DNA of 64,000 bases. Origin: Erwinia amylovora. GTDB taxonomy: Bacteria > Pseudomonadota > Gammaproteobacteria > Enterobacterales > Enterobacteriaceae. The DNA is taken from contig NZ_CP066796.1 in assembly GCF_017161565.1 (NCBI RefSeq), positions 3,743,396-3,807,395 of the forward strand. Reading direction: 5' to 3'. A model generated the notes under the pieces. The model ran no database searches. It saw nothing but the letters and a program-made list of their open reading frames with translations, and was not told the origin of the DNA. Position numbers and translations under genes: made by a program. Positions 27,559-40,447 of the stretch are shown here, piece by piece. Numbering within the stretch: position 1 is the stretch's first letter; each line of letters opens with the position of its first letter.

Positions 27559-29015
27559 TTTCACTTGATACGCTAAGTCTTTTTCTGTCAATAAATGAGA
27601 ACGACCTGGTGGAAGAGCTGGTTATTACCCTGCTGGCCTCGCCACAGCTGGCCATTTTCTTTGAGAAATTTCCCTCCCTCAAAACCGCTCTGACGCGCGA
27701 CCTGCCACGGCGCAAGGCAGACATCCTGCAACAATTAAAGTCCACCGCCATTCCGCCGCAGCTGGCAGCGGAGTTTCAGCGATTTCAGCAGTTCCAGACG
27801 TTGAGCCTGCGCGATTTTAACGCCAGGTTAGCCGAACTGCTGGTTTGGCTTGAGCAACAACGGTCAACGTTTAACGAGAAAGCGCGAGCGCTGGTCGCCA
27901 ACATCGATACCCGCCAGCTTAATAGTGCGCAGCAAATCCTGTTTTTACAGCGCTGGCGTCTGAGCCTGACGTTGCAGACCCTGACGCTTAACCAGCAGCT
28001 GCTCGATCAGCAGCGGGAAAGACTGCTGGCAGAGCTGCAACAGCGGCTGGCAGTAAGCGGCCAGCTTGCTCCGGTGCTGGCGGATGACGGCGAAGGCGCG
28101 GCGGGCAGACTGTGGGATCTGTCGCGCGGCGCGTTACAGCAAGGCGATTATCAGCTAATCGTGCAGTACGGCGAGTTCCTGGCCAGCCAGCCGGAGCTGC
28201 TGAAGCTGGCCCAACAGCTGGGACGCAGCCGCGAAGCGAAGGCGGTGCCGTCAGATGATACGCCAGCGCAAACCTGTCACCAGCGGGTGCGTGAACCGGC
28301 AAACGTGCCGGAAGAGGTCAGCGGCCTGCACCAAAGCGATGATATCCTGCGCCTGCTGCCGCCGGAGCTGGCAACGCTCGGCATCAGCGAGCTGGAGATT
28401 GAATTCTACCGGCGGCTGGTGGAGAAACGCCTGCTGACCTATCGTCTGCAAGGGGAAAGCTGGCATGACCACATCACGCAGCGCCCCGTTGTCCACCAGC
28501 ATCGTGACCCGCAACAGCGCGGCCCGTTTATCGTCTGCGTTGATACCTCCGGTTCGATGGGCGGGTTTAACGAACGCTGCGCCAAAGCTTTTTGTCTTGC
28601 CCTGCTGAAAGTCGCGCTGGCGGATAATCGCCGCTGCTACGTTATGCTGTTTGCTCATCAGGCGATCGGCTATGAGCTGACCGCTGGCGACGGCATCAGT
28701 CAGGCTATTCGCTTTCTCAGCCAGCGTTTTCGTGGCGGAACCGATCTCGCCGCCTGCCTTGAGGCGGTATCAGAGAAGCTGTCTGACCCGCAGTGGCAGG
28801 ATGCCGACGTGGTGGTTCTCTCCGATTTTATCGCCCAACGCCTGCCGGATGCGTTGGTAACCCGCGTACGCATTCATCAGCAACAGCAACAGCAGCGCTT
28901 CCACGCCGTTGCCATGTCCGATCATGGAAAACCCGCCATTATGCGCATCTTTGACCATATCTGGCGCTTCGATACCGGGCTGAAAAGCCGACTGCTACGC
29001 CGCTGGAAACGCTGA
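27555..29015 (+). CDS. viaA: VWA-domain protein ViaA
   Basis: Partner of RavA; stimulates its ATPase. It has 486 residues: a helical N-terminal half and a C-terminal von Willebrand A domain with the metal-site motif DTSGSMGG at residues 330-337. The GTG start overlaps the ravA stop (GTGA), the usual arrangement for this operon. The Gln-rich stretch HQQQQQQRF near residue 437 is a minor local feature. No break noticed. Confidence 0.95.
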   Translation: MISLDTLSLFLSINENDLVEELVITLLASPQLAIFFEKFPSLKTALTRDLPRRKADILQQLKSTAIPPQLAAEFQRFQQFQTLSLRDFNARLAELLVWLEQQRSTFNEKARALVANIDTRQLNSAQQILFLQRWRLSLTLQTLTLNQQLLDQQRERLLAELQQRLAVSGQLAPVLADDGEGAAGRLWDLSRGALQQGDYQLIVQYGEFLASQPELLKLAQQLGRSREAKAVPSDDTPAQTCHQRVREPANVPEEVSGLHQSDDILRLLPPELATLGISELEIEFYRRLVEKRLLTYRLQGESWHDHITQRPVVHQHRDPQQRGPFIVCVDTSGSMGGFNERCAKAFCLALLKVALADNRRCYVMLFAHQAIGYELTAGDGISQAIRFLSQRFRGGTDLAACLEAVSEKLSDPQWQDADVVVLSDFIAQRLPDALVTRVRIHQQQQQQRFHAVAMSDHGKPAIMRIFDHIWRFDTGLKSRLLRRWKR

Positions 29016-29099
29016 ACACCGCTCTTTGTCACCGTGCCACAAACCTTATTTGCTATAGTGATATGAACGCGTTAGCCAATGGCAAGATGGGAGCATCAT

Positions 29100-31238
29100 G
29101 TGACCGCACAACACCACCAGACGGGATTACCTGCGCCCACCCGCACGCTGAAGCTTAGCGGTAGCGATCCACAACAAAAACGATTGCAGCTACTGCGCTA
29201 TTTTCGTCAAACCTGGGAACTGTACGAAAGCCTGTTCGACTGCCTCAGCGACGAACGCGCCTGGTATAACAAGGCGATTTCGCTGCGTCATCCACCGATC
29301 TTCTATTATGGTCATACCGCTACCTTCTTCATCAATAAATTGATGGCGGGCGGCCTTATCGATGCGCGCATTGATGACCGGATCGAAGCGACGATGGCGA
29401 TCGGCGTCGATGAAATGAGCTGGGACGATCTCGATAACAGCCACTACAGCTGGCCGTCGCTGGCAGAACTGCGCGACTATCGCGGGAAGGTTCGTCATCT
29501 TATCGAGCAGTTCATTCAGCAGATGCCGTTAACGCTGCCGATCGACTGGAACAGCCCGGCTTGGGTCATTCTGATGGGGATTGAGCACGAACGTATTCAT
29601 CTGGAAACCTCCAGCGTGCTGATCCGCCAGCTGCCGTTGGCATGGGTTAAAGCCCAACCTCACTGGCCTGCCTGTCCTGAAGCCCGCCACGACCGTCAGG
29701 CCGTGCCGCACAACAGCCTTGTCTCCGTAAGCGCTGGCCGCATAACCCTGGGCAAAACCGATGATACCTACGGCTGGGACAATGAGTACGGCAGCCAGGT
29801 GACCGAGGTGAAGCCATTTCAGGCCAGCCGCATGCTGGTCAGTAACGCCGAGTTTTTTGCTTTCGTTGCCGCCGGGGGCTATCAGACCCGGCGCTGGTGG
29901 GATGATGAAGGCTGGGGCTGGCGCGAGTTCGCCGGGGCGCATATGCCAACCTTCTGGGCCGGTTCATCACAGCAGCCGGAAGCATTAAGGCTGCGCCTGC
30001 TGGCGGAAGAAGTGCCGATGCCGTGGGACTGGCCGGCTGAAGTCAATCAGCTGGAGGCGGCCGCATTCTGCCGCTGGAAAGCGGAGGAGACGGGCCTTGC
30101 GGTACAGCTTCCGGCGGAAAGTGAATGGATGCGGCTGCGTGAACAGGTGGCGGGCGACCAACCGGACTGGAGTGAAGCGCCGGGCAATATTAATCTGGCC
30201 CGCTGGGCCTCTTCCTGCCCGGTAGATCGCTTTGCCCACGGGGAGTTTTACGATCTGGTTGGCAATGTCTGGCAGTGGACCACCACGCCAATCAGTGGGT
30301 TTCCCGGCTTCCGCGTCCACCCGTTATATGACGACTTCTCCACCCCGACTTTTGACGGTAAACATACCCTGATTAAGGGCGGCAGCTGGATATCAACCGG
30401 CAATGAAGCCTTGAAATCGGCACGCTATGCCTTCCGACGCCACTTCTTCCAGCATGCGGGATTCCGCTATGTGGTCTCGCAGCATCAGGGAAGCCTGCAC
30501 GCCAATCCGTATGAAACGGACAGCATGGTGTCACAGTATCTCGACTTCCAGTACGGCGCTGAATACTTTGGCGTGGGAAATTATGCCAAAACGCTGGCGC
30601 AGATCGCCGGTGATATCAGCCAGCAACATTTGCGGGCGCTGGATATCGGCTGTGCTACCGGCCGTGCCAGCTTTGAACTGGCGCGTCATTTTAAGCAGGT
30701 GGTCGGAATGGACTACTCGGCGCGCTTTATCGATGTCGCCCTGCAACTCTCCCGTGGCGAAGGCTTCCGCTATGTGACTCAGGAAGAGGGCGATCTGATT
30801 GAATACCATCAGCTGCGCTTGCAGGACTACGATCTCGGCCCGGAACAGGCCAGCCGCATCCGGTTTGTACAGGGGGATGCCTGCAACCTGAAACCCCAGG
30901 CGGAAGCCTGGGATCTGGTACTGGCCGCTAACCTGATTGACCGCCTGCGCCAGCCGAAGCGCTTCCTGACGGATATTACGCCAACCATCCGCCCCGGCGG
31001 CGTGCTGATGCTTTCTTCTCCTTATACCTGGCTTGAAGCGTTCACGCCGAAGGAGAGCTGGCTGGGCGGCATGAGAGAAAATGGCGAGGCGCTATCGACT
31101 TATCAGGCACTGCAACGCCTGCTGGCCGCCGACTTTGAGGAGATCGCCCCACCTCAGGACGTGCCGTTTGTCATCCGCGAAACGGCGCGTAAATTCCAGC
31201 ACAGCGTTGCCCAGCTAACCCTGTGGCGTAAACGCTGA
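29100..31238 (+). CDS. ovoA: OvoA: 5-histidylcysteine sulfoxide synthase with methyltransferase domain
   Basis: Bifunctional ovothiol biosynthesis enzyme. The N-terminal DinB-like and formylglycine-generating-enzyme-like (EgtB-type) domains (about 1-460) couple cysteine to histidine with iron and O2; the iron ligands are in HERIHLE (His163, His167, Glu169). The C-terminal SAM methyltransferase domain (about 465-712) has LDIGCATGRASFEL near 513 and methylates the imidazole ring. An Erwinia OvoA was, to my knowledge, the first characterised member. I chose GTG 29100 because GGGAG precedes it by 6 bases; ATG 29079 would add 7 residues and lacks a ribosome site. It has a TATAGT -10-like stretch upstream and sits where Escherichia has asnA. 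Confidence 0.9.
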   Translation: MTAQHHQTGLPAPTRTLKLSGSDPQQKRLQLLRYFRQTWELYESLFDCLSDERAWYNKAISLRHPPIFYYGHTATFFINKLMAGGLIDARIDDRIEATMAIGVDEMSWDDLDNSHYSWPSLAELRDYRGKVRHLIEQFIQQMPLTLPIDWNSPAWVILMGIEHERIHLETSSVLIRQLPLAWVKAQPHWPACPEARHDRQAVPHNSLVSVSAGRITLGKTDDTYGWDNEYGSQVTEVKPFQASRMLVSNAEFFAFVAAGGYQTRRWWDDEGWGWREFAGAHMPTFWAGSSQQPEALRLRLLAEEVPMPWDWPAEVNQLEAAAFCRWKAEETGLAVQLPAESEWMRLREQVAGDQPDWSEAPGNINLARWASSCPVDRFAHGEFYDLVGNVWQWTTTPISGFPGFRVHPLYDDFSTPTFDGKHTLIKGGSWISTGNEALKSARYAFRRHFFQHAGFRYVVSQHQGSLHANPYETDSMVSQYLDFQYGAEYFGVGNYAKTLAQIAGDISQQHLRALDIGCATGRASFELARHFKQVVGMDYSARFIDVALQLSRGEGFRYVTQEEGDLIEYHQLRLQDYDLGPEQASRIRFVQGDACNLKPQAEAWDLVLAANLIDRLRQPKRFLTDITPTIRPGGVLMLSSPYTWLEAFTPKESWLGGMRENGEALSTYQALQRLLAADFEEIAPPQDVPFVIRETARKFQHSVAQLTLWRKR

Positions 31239-31243
31239 CCTGT

Positions 31244-31267
31244 AGCGGGCATATCACCATGCCCGCT
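31244..31267. terminator. Hairpin after ovoA
   Basis: A perfect 9-bp stem (AGCGGGCAT / ATGCCCGCT) with a 6-base loop begins 5 bases after the ovoA stop. There is no long T-run, so it may be a weak terminator or an mRNA-stabilising hairpin. Confidence 0.5.
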
Positions 31268-31355
31268 ATCATTCCCGCAATCAGATTGCCATTCCCTTCA
31301 CAATCCCGCACATTAATCGCACCACAACTGAATATTCACTAATCGCGGAGCCACT

Positions 31356-31817
31356 ATGGCAGAAAATATGCAGCCAGACAGCCTCGATCGCGGCATTCTC
31401 GTTGCCCTGATGGATAATGCCCGTACCGCCTATGCCGAGCTGGCCAAGCAGTTCAACGTCAGTCCGGGCACCATCCACGTCCGCGTGGAAAAGATGAAGC
31501 AGGCGGGCATCATCAAGGGAACGAGGGTCGAAATAGACCCAAAACAGCTTGGCTACGACGTGTGCTGCTTTATCGGCATCATCCTGAAGAGTGCCAGGGA
31601 CTATCCTGCTGCGGTGGCGAAACTGGAGCAGCTTGAAGAAGTGGTGGAAGCCTGGTACACCACCGGACATTACAGCATCTTTATTAAAGTGATGTGCCGT
31701 TCGATCGACGCCCTGCAACAGGTACTGATTAACAAGATCCAGACCATCGATGAGATCCAGTCAACTGAAACCCTGATCTCGTTGCAAAACCCGATCATGC
31801 GTACGATTATCCCATGA
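31356..31817 (+). CDS. asnC: Lrp/AsnC family regulator AsnC
   Basis: A 153-residue feast/famine regulator: N-terminal helix-turn-helix (about 8-55, with YAELAKQFNVSPGTIHVRVEK written here in two parts: YAELAKQF and NVSPGTIHVRVEK) and a C-terminal RAM ligand domain. In Escherichia AsnC activates the adjacent asnA in response to asparagine and affects mioC transcription toward oriC. Here asnA is missing next door, while the asnC-mioC-oriC order is kept. Start has GCGGAG in front. Confidence 0.95.
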   Translation: MAENMQPDSLDRGILVALMDNARTAYAELAKQFNVSPGTIHVRVEKMKQAGIIKGTRVEIDPKQLGYDVCCFIGIILKSARDYPAAVAKLEQLEEVVEAWYTTGHYSIFIKVMCRSIDALQQVLINKIQTIDEIQSTETLISLQNPIMRTIIP

Positions 31818-32052
31818 TCGGTGCATGAAATTATCCACAGCCAACCCCTCCCGTTTCTGTAAGTCGGGCACCGCGTTGCGACTGCGCCAGGTTCTGCTTA
31901 ATCCGTTTACAGACAGCCTGGCGATAAACATGGCTATGATCACGATGGCCAGCAAAGCCAATGAAATTAAGAAATATCCCTACTTACCCACAGGTAGATC
32001 CCAGCCTGATCACAGCGTACAATGCCCGCCATTATCACACTGGGATCAGATT
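31818..32052 (+). promoter_or_regulatory. mioC promoter region with DnaA boxes
   Basis: Contains an exact DnaA box TTATCCACA at 31831-31839 and a one-mismatch box TTACCCACA at 31984-31992. In Escherichia DnaA represses mioC transcription, which otherwise runs into oriC; the same layout here supports that control. Confidence 0.7.
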
Positions 32053-32493
32053 ATGGCCGACATTACTTTAATCAGTGGCAGTACGCTGGGCAGCTCGGAA
32101 TACGTGGCCGATCATCTGGATGAGCAGCTTTCTGAAGCCGGTCACAACACCACCACGCTCCACGGGCCGGAGCTGGCAGAACTGAAGCTGGAAGGGATCT
32201 GGATTATCGTGACCTCCACCCACGGGGCCGGTGAATTACCCGACAACATTCAGCCGCTGTTCGATGCGATTAAGGAACAGCAGCCCGACCTGAGTCAGTT
32301 GCGCTACGGCGCTGTTGGCCTCGGTAACCGCGAATACGATCTGTTCTGCGGCGCCGTCAGACAATTTGACCAGCTGCTGACCTCTCTGGGTGCGCAGCGT
32401 ATCGGCGAGCGTCTGGAAATTGACGTACTTGAACATGAAATCCCGGAAGATCCCGCCGGCGAATGGCTGGAAACCTGGAAGACATTGATCTGA
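32053..32493 (+). CDS. mioC: Flavodoxin-like protein MioC
   Basis: A 146-residue FMN-binding flavodoxin-like protein, reported in E. coli to support biotin synthase activity. The phosphate-binding loop ISGSTLGSSEYVAD lies at residues 7-20, and STHGAGELPDN plus LGNREYDLFCGA mark the other FMN loops. I chose the ATG at 32053 because it matches the family start (MADITLISGS); the frame is open further upstream but that part has no resemblance. Its transcription points toward oriC. Confidence 0.95.
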   Translation: MADITLISGSTLGSSEYVADHLDEQLSEAGHNTTTLHGPELAELKLEGIWIIVTSTHGAGELPDNIQPLFDAIKEQQPDLSQLRYGAVGLGNREYDLFCGAVRQFDQLLTSLGAQRIGERLEIDVLEHEIPEDPAGEWLETWKTLI

Positions 32494-32599
32494 ACAGGGA
32501 GGCGATCGGGCAGCGATCGCCTTTTCGATCCTTTGAACCTGCGTTGCCCACGCCCCCTTTTGTAAATATCGCTCTTTTTTGAGGCTTTCTCACACTTAT

Positions 32600-32865
32600 T
32601 TCTGTGGATAACATAGCTAATTACCGGGTGAAAACCGGTTGTTATGCCAATAACAACTTGGCATCCTGGCGGAGCCTGTGCATAACATGCCATTTAGATC
32701 CCAGCTTATACGGATCGGGATCACCGGTCGTTAACAGCTAACGATCGTCTCTAATAAGTTGATCGTTATCAGTAAAAAAGGGTTATCCACAGAGATCGTC
32801 GATCCTAATAGAAGATCTAATAAAGAGATCTCTAAATAAAAAAGATCTTCTTTTTAATACACGAC
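32600..32865. other. oriC: Chromosomal replication origin oriC
   Basis: Lies between mioC and mnmG as in Escherichia. DnaA boxes: TGTGGATAA at 32603-32611 (R4-like), TGTGCATAA at 32677-32685 (R2-like) and TTATCCACA at 32783-32791 (R1-like), in the expected relative orientation. From about 32800 to 32860 lies the AT-rich unwinding element with three GATCT-led 13-mers (read on the minus strand, for example GATCTTTTTTATTT and GATCTCTTTATTA). GATC Dam/SeqA sites are very dense. IHF and Fis sites could not be placed by eye. Confidence 0.95.
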
Positions 32866-32957
32866 GATCCCGATGCTTTCCCCATCGTCTAAAGTTGAGT
32901 AGAATCCACGCCCTCAGCAACGTCCCTTAATTCGCACAAGCCGCGAGGTGCAGTACC

Positions 32958-34847
32958 ATGTTTTATCCAGATCCTTTTGACGTCATCGTTATCGGTGGTG
33001 GTCATGCGGGGACAGAAGCCGCCATGGCCGCTGCTCGTATGGGTCAACAAACCCTGCTGTTAACCCATAATATCGATACGCTGGGACAGATGTCCTGCAA
33101 CCCGGCGATTGGCGGTATCGGGAAAGGACATCTGGTTAAAGAAGTGGATGCGCTGGGCGGCCTGATGGGCCACGCAATTGACCAGGCGGGTATCCAGTTC
33201 AGGATACTAAACGCCAGCAAAGGGCCTGCCGTTCGCGCCACTCGTGCTCAGGCCGATCGCGTATTATATCGTCAGGCGGTACGCACCGCGTTGGAGAATC
33301 AACCCAACCTGATGATCTTCCAGCAGGCCGTTGAAGATCTGCTGGTTGAAAACGATCGTGTCGTTGGTGCAGTGACTCAAATGGGGCTGAAGTTTCGTGC
33401 CAAAGCCGTGGTGTTGACCGTCGGCACTTTTCTTGATGGCAAAATTCATATTGGCATGGACAACTACAGCGGCGGTCGTGCTGGCGATCCCCCCTCTATC
33501 CCGCTGTCACGCCGTCTGCGTGAACTGCCGCTACGCGTCGGTCGCCTGAAAACCGGAACGCCTCCGCGTATCGATGCCCGCACTGTCGATTTCAGCGTGC
33601 TGGCTCCACAACATGGCGATACCCCGCTACCGGTCTTCTCATTCATGGGGGACGTCAGCCAGCATCCCCGGCAGGTGCCTTGCTATATCACCTACACCAA
33701 TGAGAAAACCCATCAGGTGATCCGCAATAATCTCGACCGCAGTCCGATGTATGCAGGAGTGATTGAAGGCATCGGCCCACGTTACTGCCCGTCCATCGAA
33801 GACAAGGTGATGCGCTTTGCCGATCGTAATGCGCACCAGATCTTCCTGGAACCAGAAGGGCTGACCAGCAACGAAATCTATCCTAATGGCATCTCTACCA
33901 GCCTGCCGTTCGATGTGCAAATGCAAATTGTCCGCTCCATGCACGGCATGGAAAACGCGAAAATCGTCCGCCCCGGCTACGCCATCGAATACGATTTCTT
34001 CGATCCGCGCGATCTCAAACCGACGCTGGAAAGCAAATATATTCAGGGCCTGTTCTTTGCCGGACAGATCAACGGCACCACTGGCTACGAAGAAGCCGCC
34101 GCGCAGGGACTGCTTGCCGGCCTGAATGCGGGCCGTCTCTCTGCGGACAAAGAGAGCTGGGCGCCACGGCGCGATCAGGCTTATCTCGGGGTGCTGGTGG
34201 ACGATCTCTGTACCCTTGGCACCAAAGAGCCATACCGCATGTTCACCTCGCGTGCCGAATATCGTTTAATGCTACGTGAAGATAACGCCGATCTGCGCTT
34301 AACCGAAGCTGGCCGGGAGCTGGGCCTGGTCGATGATGCCCGCTGGGCGCGCTTCAATGAGAAGCTGGAAAGCATTGAACTGGAACGCCAGCGTCTGCGT
34401 GATATCTGGGTACATCCCAAATCGGAATGCGTGGCTGAGGTCAACAGTGTGATCAGCGCTGCACTGACCAAAGAGGCCAGCGGCGAAGACCTGCTGCGCC
34501 GCCCGGAAATGACCTATCAGCAGCTGATGACCCTGAAGCACTTCGCTCCGGCTTTAGCCGATGCGCAAGCGGCGGAACAGGTTGAAATCCAGGTCAAATA
34601 TGAAGGCTATATCGCCCGTCAGCAGGAAGAGATCGACAGACAGCTACGCAATGAAAATACGGTGCTACCCGTCGATCTGGATTATCAGCAGGTCAGCGGA
34701 CTGTCCAATGAAGCGATCGCGAAACTGAACGATCACAAACCGGGTTCAATTGGTCAGGCATCGCGTATTTCTGGCATTACGCCGGCGGCGATCTCCATTC
34801 TGCTTATTTATCTCAAAAAACAGGGCCTGTTGCGTAAAAGTGCATGA
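32958..34847 (+). CDS. mnmG: tRNA uridine-34 carboxymethylaminomethyl enzyme MnmG (GidA)
   Basis: FAD protein that with MnmE adds the (carboxymethyl)aminomethyl group at C5 of wobble uridine in tRNAs. 629 residues, the standard length. The dinucleotide fold is at the N terminus ([14 protein letters not shown], about 8-21); the conserved [16 protein letters not shown] follows near 47-62, and the C-terminal helical MnmE/tRNA-binding domain ends with [13 protein letters not shown]. It is the first gene beyond oriC and overlaps rsmG by 4 bases. Its partner mnmE lies 25 kb away in this window. Confidence 0.98.
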   Translation: MFYPDPFDVIVIGGGHAGTEAAMAAARMGQQTLLLTHNIDTLGQMSCNPAIGGIGKGHLVKEVDALGGLMGHAIDQAGIQFRILNASKGPAVRATRAQADRVLYRQAVRTALENQPNLMIFQQAVEDLLVENDRVVGAVTQMGLKFRAKAVVLTVGTFLDGKIHIGMDNYSGGRAGDPPSIPLSRRLRELPLRVGRLKTGTPPRIDARTVDFSVLAPQHGDTPLPVFSFMGDVSQHPRQVPCYITYTNEKTHQVIRNNLDRSPMYAGVIEGIGPRYCPSIEDKVMRFADRNAHQIFLEPEGLTSNEIYPNGISTSLPFDVQMQIVRSMHGMENAKIVRPGYAIEYDFFDPRDLKPTLESKYIQGLFFAGQINGTTGYEEAAAQGLLAGLNAGRLSADKESWAPRRDQAYLGVLVDDLCTLGTKEPYRMFTSRAEYRLMLREDNADLRLTEAGRELGLVDDARWARFNEKLESIELERQRLRDIWVHPKSECVAEVNSVISAALTKEASGEDLLRRPEMTYQQLMTLKHFAPALADAQAAEQVEIQVKYEGYIARQQEEIDRQLRNENTVLPVDLDYQQVSGLSNEAIAKLNDHKPGSIGQASRISGITPAAISILLIYLKKQGLLRKSA

Positions 34848-35470
34848 TTAATCAACTTTCGGCGTTACTTAAAACGGCAGGCATCTCCCTGTCCGACGGT
34901 CAGAAACATCAGCTGATCGGCTATGTTGAGATGCTGCACAAGTGGAATAAAGCCTACAACCTGACTTCGGTGCGCGATCCACAGCAGATGCTGGTACGTC
35001 ATATTCTCGACAGCATCGTGGTGGAACCGCATCTGGTCGGCGATCGCTTTATCGACGTCGGCACCGGTCCCGGGCTGCCGGGGGTGCCTTTGGCGATCGT
35101 CCGCCCGCAGGCGCACTTCACCCTGCTGGATAGCCTGGGTAAGCGCATACGCTTCCTGAAACAGGTACAGCACGAGCTTCAGCTTGCAAACATCATGCCG
35201 GTGCAGAGCAGGGTAGAAGACTTTGCGGGCGAACCGGGATTTGATGGCGTGATTAGCCGGGCATTTGCTTCACTGACTGATATGGTCAGCTGGTGCCGCC
35301 ATTTACCGGCCCAACAGGGGAGATTTTACGCCTTAAAAGGCGTACTGCCCGAGGATGAAATCGCGGCATTGCCCGCAGGTTTCAGGGTAGAAAAAATCAG
35401 TCCGTTAACCGTCCCGCAGCTGGAAGGTGAGCGGCATCTGGTGATAATTGTCCCCACTAACCGATCGTAG
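34844..35470 (+). CDS. rsmG: 16S rRNA guanine-527 N7-methyltransferase RsmG (GidB)
   Basis: SAM-dependent enzyme that methylates G527 of 16S rRNA. 208 residues. The SAM site is [17 protein letters not shown] (about 69-85), and VQSRVEDF and ISRAFASL mark downstream motifs. The ATG overlaps the mnmG stop (ATGA), so the pair is co-translated. No break noticed. Confidence 0.97.
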   Translation: MINQLSALLKTAGISLSDGQKHQLIGYVEMLHKWNKAYNLTSVRDPQQMLVRHILDSIVVEPHLVGDRFIDVGTGPGLPGVPLAIVRPQAHFTLLDSLGKRIRFLKQVQHELQLANIMPVQSRVEDFAGEPGFDGVISRAFASLTDMVSWCRHLPAQQGRFYALKGVLPEDEIAALPAGFRVEKISPLTVPQLEGERHLVIIVPTNRS

Positions 35471-36214
35471 AACCACAGATAAAGGCCCGTCAGTCTGCTG
35501 TTTATGCAGTACTTGCGGCGCCTGGTTAAGCCCCTTTTCTGCTGATTCTGGCCATTAAACGCGAATACCTTAAGGTTGATGGGGCTATCCACAAAAATCA
35601 TCTGGCTGTGAAATGACTCTCAAATTCTGCTATCCGGCAGAAATTATCTGAACAGCTCTGTTACATTTAACCAGATTTTTACATCCTGTTAGCAGCCTGT
35701 TCATTTTTCTCAGGCATGTTCACCAGCTTATAATCACTTATGAAAATAAAATATGGGTAATTAACCTGGCGTGAGTCATTACTTTCCTGTGTTAAATATT
35801 TGCTACGAAAGTCAACAGAAGCTTTTTTTTAAAGGAACAAAGCATTTTCAGAGAAACAGTCATTATGCTCATGATTGTTAATGTTTTTTAGCGAATACAC
35901 TATTAAAGTTTAGTTATTGCGTGGCTTATTATCGCAGTGTGATATTACTAATTTGTGATCGTGGACACGCTTTATGTGCAAGGAATGTCTCGAATTGCAG
36001 AAAAAAAACCACCCGTTGCCGTTGTTCGGCCTTTTGGAAAACAGGCCGTCAGAAAGAAAATAAAATAATTGTTCACCTTTTCACGACTTATCGATTGAAA
36101 TCACAGGTGCGCACCGTATAATTTGCACGGTTTTTGCCACCTTACTCAAATGAGCTAAGGCAAATTAATGCGACACGCGGCACACCCTAAGCCGGGCAGG
36201 AGAGTTTCAACGTC
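35471..36214 (+). promoter_or_regulatory. Long leader of the atp operon
   Basis: 744 bases without a convincing gene, AT-rich from about 35640 to 36070. A 66-codon frame at 35921-36121 has no ribosome site and no recognisable product. The atp promoter should lie in the last few hundred bases; an imperfect inverted repeat (TTTGCC ... GGCAAA, 36132-36165) lies shortly before atpI. A GGCAGGAGAG ribosome site precedes the atpI ATG. Confidence 0.5.
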
Positions 36215-37422
<1,208 letters not shown>

Positions 37423-37454
37423 TATTTTTCTCAACACTACTGCGTTTTAACTGA

Positions 37455-37771
<317 letters not shown>

Positions 37772-37818
37772 TGAGTCACGGCGGCAGAATAAGTTAACTT
37801 AACAAGAGGCATTGTGCT

Positions 37819-38289
37819 GTGAACATTAACGCAACAATCCTCGGCCAGGCTATCGCGTTCATCCTGTTTGTAGCGTTCTGCATGAAGTACGTATGGCCGC
37901 CGCTTATGGCCGCTATCGAAAAGCGCCAGAAAGAAGTTGCCGACGGCCTTGCTTCCGCTGAACGTGCCAGGAAAGATTTGGATCTCGCGCAGGCGAGTGC
38001 GACCGATCGGCTGAAAAAAGCAAAGGACGACGCTCAGGTCATCATCGAGCAGGCGAACAAACGCCGTGCGCAGATCCTGGACGAAGCCAAAGCAGAGGCT
38101 GAGCAAGAACGTAACAAGATCGTCACCCAGGCGCAGGCTGAAATTGACGCCGAACGCAAACGTGCTCGTGAAGAGTTGCGCAAGCAGGTCGCGATGCTGG
38201 CTGTTGCCGGCGCCGAGAAAATCATTGAACGTTCCGTGGATGAAGCTGCTAACAGCGACATCGTAGATAAACTGGTCGCTGAACTGTAA
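37819..38289 (+). CDS. atpF: ATP synthase Fo subunit b
   Basis: Peripheral stalk subunit, 156 residues: one N-terminal membrane helix (about 5-26) then a long charged coiled coil that dimerises and holds F1 through delta. Starts with GTG, as in Escherichia, behind AAGAGG. A hairpin-forming GCCGCCGTGAGTCACGGCGGC stretch is not quoted in full here; it lies at about 37766-37786 between atpE and atpF. Confidence 0.97.
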   Translation: MNINATILGQAIAFILFVAFCMKYVWPPLMAAIEKRQKEVADGLASAERARKDLDLAQASATDRLKKAKDDAQVIIEQANKRRAQILDEAKAEAEQERNKIVTQAQAEIDAERKRAREELRKQVAMLAVAGAEKIIERSVDEAANSDIVDKLVAEL

Positions 38290-38303
38290 GGAGGGAGGGG
38301 CTG

Positions 38304-38837
38304 ATGTCTGAATTTACTACTGTAGCTCGCCCCTACGCCAAAGCAGCTTTTGACTTTGCTGTTGAGCATCAAGGTGTCGATCGCTGGCAGCAGATGCTGG
38401 CGTTTGCCGCCTCGGTGGCAAGCAATGAACAGATGACAGATCTCCTTTCCGGCGCCCTGGCGCCGGAAGCGTTGTCTGAAACATTCATCGCGATTTGTGG
38501 TGACCAACTCGACGAAGCCGGTCAGAACCTGATTAAGGTGATGGCTGAAAACGGACGTTTACCCACGCTTACCGCTGTTCTGGAACAGTTCATCCAACTG
38601 CGTGCCGCACACGATGCGACCGCCGAGGTTGACGTTATCTCTTCCACAACACTGAGTGACGAACAGCTGGCTAAAATCAGCGCCGCGATGGAAAAACGTC
38701 TGTCACGCAAAGTTAAGCTGAATTGCAAAATTGATAAGTCTGTAATGGCAGGCGTAATCATCCGTGCGGGTGATATGGTCATTGACGGCAGCGTACGCGG
38801 TCGTCTTGAACGCCTCGCAGACGTCTTGCAGTCTTAA
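38304..38837 (+). CDS. atpH: ATP synthase F1 subunit delta
   Basis: 177-residue stalk protein linking the top of F1 to the b dimer. The helical N-terminal domain begins [14 protein letters not shown] and the C-terminal family motif [19 protein letters not shown] is near 150-168. It starts 14 bases after atpF behind AGGAGG and ends 14 bases before atpA. Confidence 0.97.
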   Translation: MSEFTTVARPYAKAAFDFAVEHQGVDRWQQMLAFAASVASNEQMTDLLSGALAPEALSETFIAICGDQLDEAGQNLIKVMAENGRLPTLTAVLEQFIQLRAAHDATAEVDVISSTTLSDEQLAKISAAMEKRLSRKVKLNCKIDKSVMAGVIIRAGDMVIDGSVRGRLERLADVLQS

Positions 38838-38851
38838 GGGGACTGGAGCAT

Positions 38852-40393
38852 ATGCAACTGAATTCCACCGAAATCAGCGAACTGATCAAGCAGCGCATTG
38901 CTCAGTTCAATGTAGTGAGCGAAGCTCACAACGAAGGTACTATTGTTTCTGTAAGTGACGGCATCATCCGCGTACACGGCCTGGCCGATGTGATGCAGGG
39001 TGAGATGATTGCCCTGCCGGGCAGCCGTTACGCTATCGCACTGAACCTGGAGCGTGACTCCGTAGGTGCAGTGGTGATGGGCCCATATGCTGACCTCGCG
39101 GAAGGCATGACGGTGAAGTGTACTGGCCGTATCCTCGAAGTCCCGGTCGGCCGTGGCCTGCTGGGCCGCGTGGTGAACACCCTGGGTGCACCTATCGACG
39201 GTAAAGGCGCTATCGACAACGACGGTTTCTCCCCGATCGAAGTGATTGCACCTGGCGTTATCGACAGGCAGTCCGTCGATCAGCCGGTACAGACCGGTTA
39301 CAAATCGGTTGATGCGATGATCCCAATCGGCCGTGGCCAGCGTGAGCTGATCATCGGTGACCGTCAGACCGGTAAAACCGCGATGGCGATCGATGCCATC
39401 ATCAACCAGCGCGATTCCGGCATCAAATGCGTGTACGTGGCCATCGGTCAGAAAGCCTCGACCATCGCTAACGTGGTACGCAAGCTGGAAGAACACAACG
39501 CGCTGGCTAACACCATCGTGGTGGTTGCGACCGCATCTGAATCTGCTGCGTTGCAATACCTGGCACCATATGCCGGCTGCGCGATGGGCGAATACTTCCG
39601 TGACCGCGGTGAAGACGCGCTGATCGTATACGATGACCTGTCCAAACAGGCTGTTGCTTACCGTCAGGTTTCTCTGCTGCTGCGCCGTCCACCGGGCCGT
39701 GAAGCCTTCCCGGGCGACGTGTTCTATCTCCACTCCCGTCTGCTGGAGCGTGCTTCCCGTGTGAGCGCCGACTACGTTGAGCGTTTCACCAACGGTGAAG
39801 TGAAAGGTAAAACCGGTTCACTGACGGCTCTGCCGATCATCGAAACCCAGGCGGGTGACGTTTCTGCGTTCGTTCCGACCAACGTCATTTCGATTACCGA
39901 TGGTCAGATCTTCCTGGAAACCAACCTGTTCAACTCCGGTATTCGTCCGGCGGTTAACCCGGGCATTTCCGTATCTCGTGTGGGCGGTGCTGCTCAGACT
40001 AAGATCATCAAGAAACTGTCCGGGGGTATCCGTACCGCGCTGGCACAGTATCGCGAGCTGGCGGCGTTCTCGCAGTTCGCTTCCGATCTGGATGAAGCAA
40101 CCCGCAAACAGCTGAGCCACGGTCAGAAAGTGACCGAACTGCTGAAACAGAAACAGTATGCGCCGATGTCCGTAGCGCAGCAGGGTCTGGTGCTGTTTGC
40201 CGCCGAGCGCGGCTTCCTGAATGACGTCGAACTGGCGAAAATCGGTAGCTGCGAAGCGGCACTGCTGGCTTATGCGGATCGCGATCATGCAGAGCTGATG
40301 GCTGATATCAACCAGTCTGGTAACTATAACGGCGAAATCGAAGAGAAGCTGAAAGGCCTCCTCGAAACGTTTAAAGCAACCCAGTCCTGGTAA
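38852..40393 (+). CDS. atpA: ATP synthase F1 subunit alpha
   Basis: 513-residue non-catalytic nucleotide-binding subunit. Walker A is GDRQTGKTA (169-177), Walker B region [11 protein letters not shown] near 260-270, and the signature [13 protein letters not shown] is near 367-379. Residues and length match the enteric family. Operon position after atpH is standard. Confidence 0.98.
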   Translation: MQLNSTEISELIKQRIAQFNVVSEAHNEGTIVSVSDGIIRVHGLADVMQGEMIALPGSRYAIALNLERDSVGAVVMGPYADLAEGMTVKCTGRILEVPVGRGLLGRVVNTLGAPIDGKGAIDNDGFSPIEVIAPGVIDRQSVDQPVQTGYKSVDAMIPIGRGQRELIIGDRQTGKTAMAIDAIINQRDSGIKCVYVAIGQKASTIANVVRKLEEHNALANTIVVVATASESAALQYLAPYAGCAMGEYFRDRGEDALIVYDDLSKQAVAYRQVSLLLRRPPGREAFPGDVFYLHSRLLERASRVSADYVERFTNGEVKGKTGSLTALPIIETQAGDVSAFVPTNVISITDGQIFLETNLFNSGIRPAVNPGISVSRVGGAAQTKIIKKLSGGIRTALAQYRELAAFSQFASDLDEATRKQLSHGQKVTELLKQKQYAPMSVAQQGLVLFAAERGFLNDVELAKIGSCEAALLAYADRDHAELMADINQSGNYNGEIEEKLKGLLETFKATQSW

Positions 40394-40447
40394 TGTCTGG
40401 CGGCTTGTCCCTGTTGGGGCAGGCCGCAAGGCTTTGAGGAGAAGCTT

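Noticed and set aside
31825..32052. 76-codon N-terminal extension of mioC
   Set aside because: It covers the DnaA-box promoter region and has no resemblance to flavodoxins.
35921..36121. 66-codon frame upstream of atpI
   Set aside because: No ribosome site, unusual composition (Cys/Arg-rich), no family resemblance.
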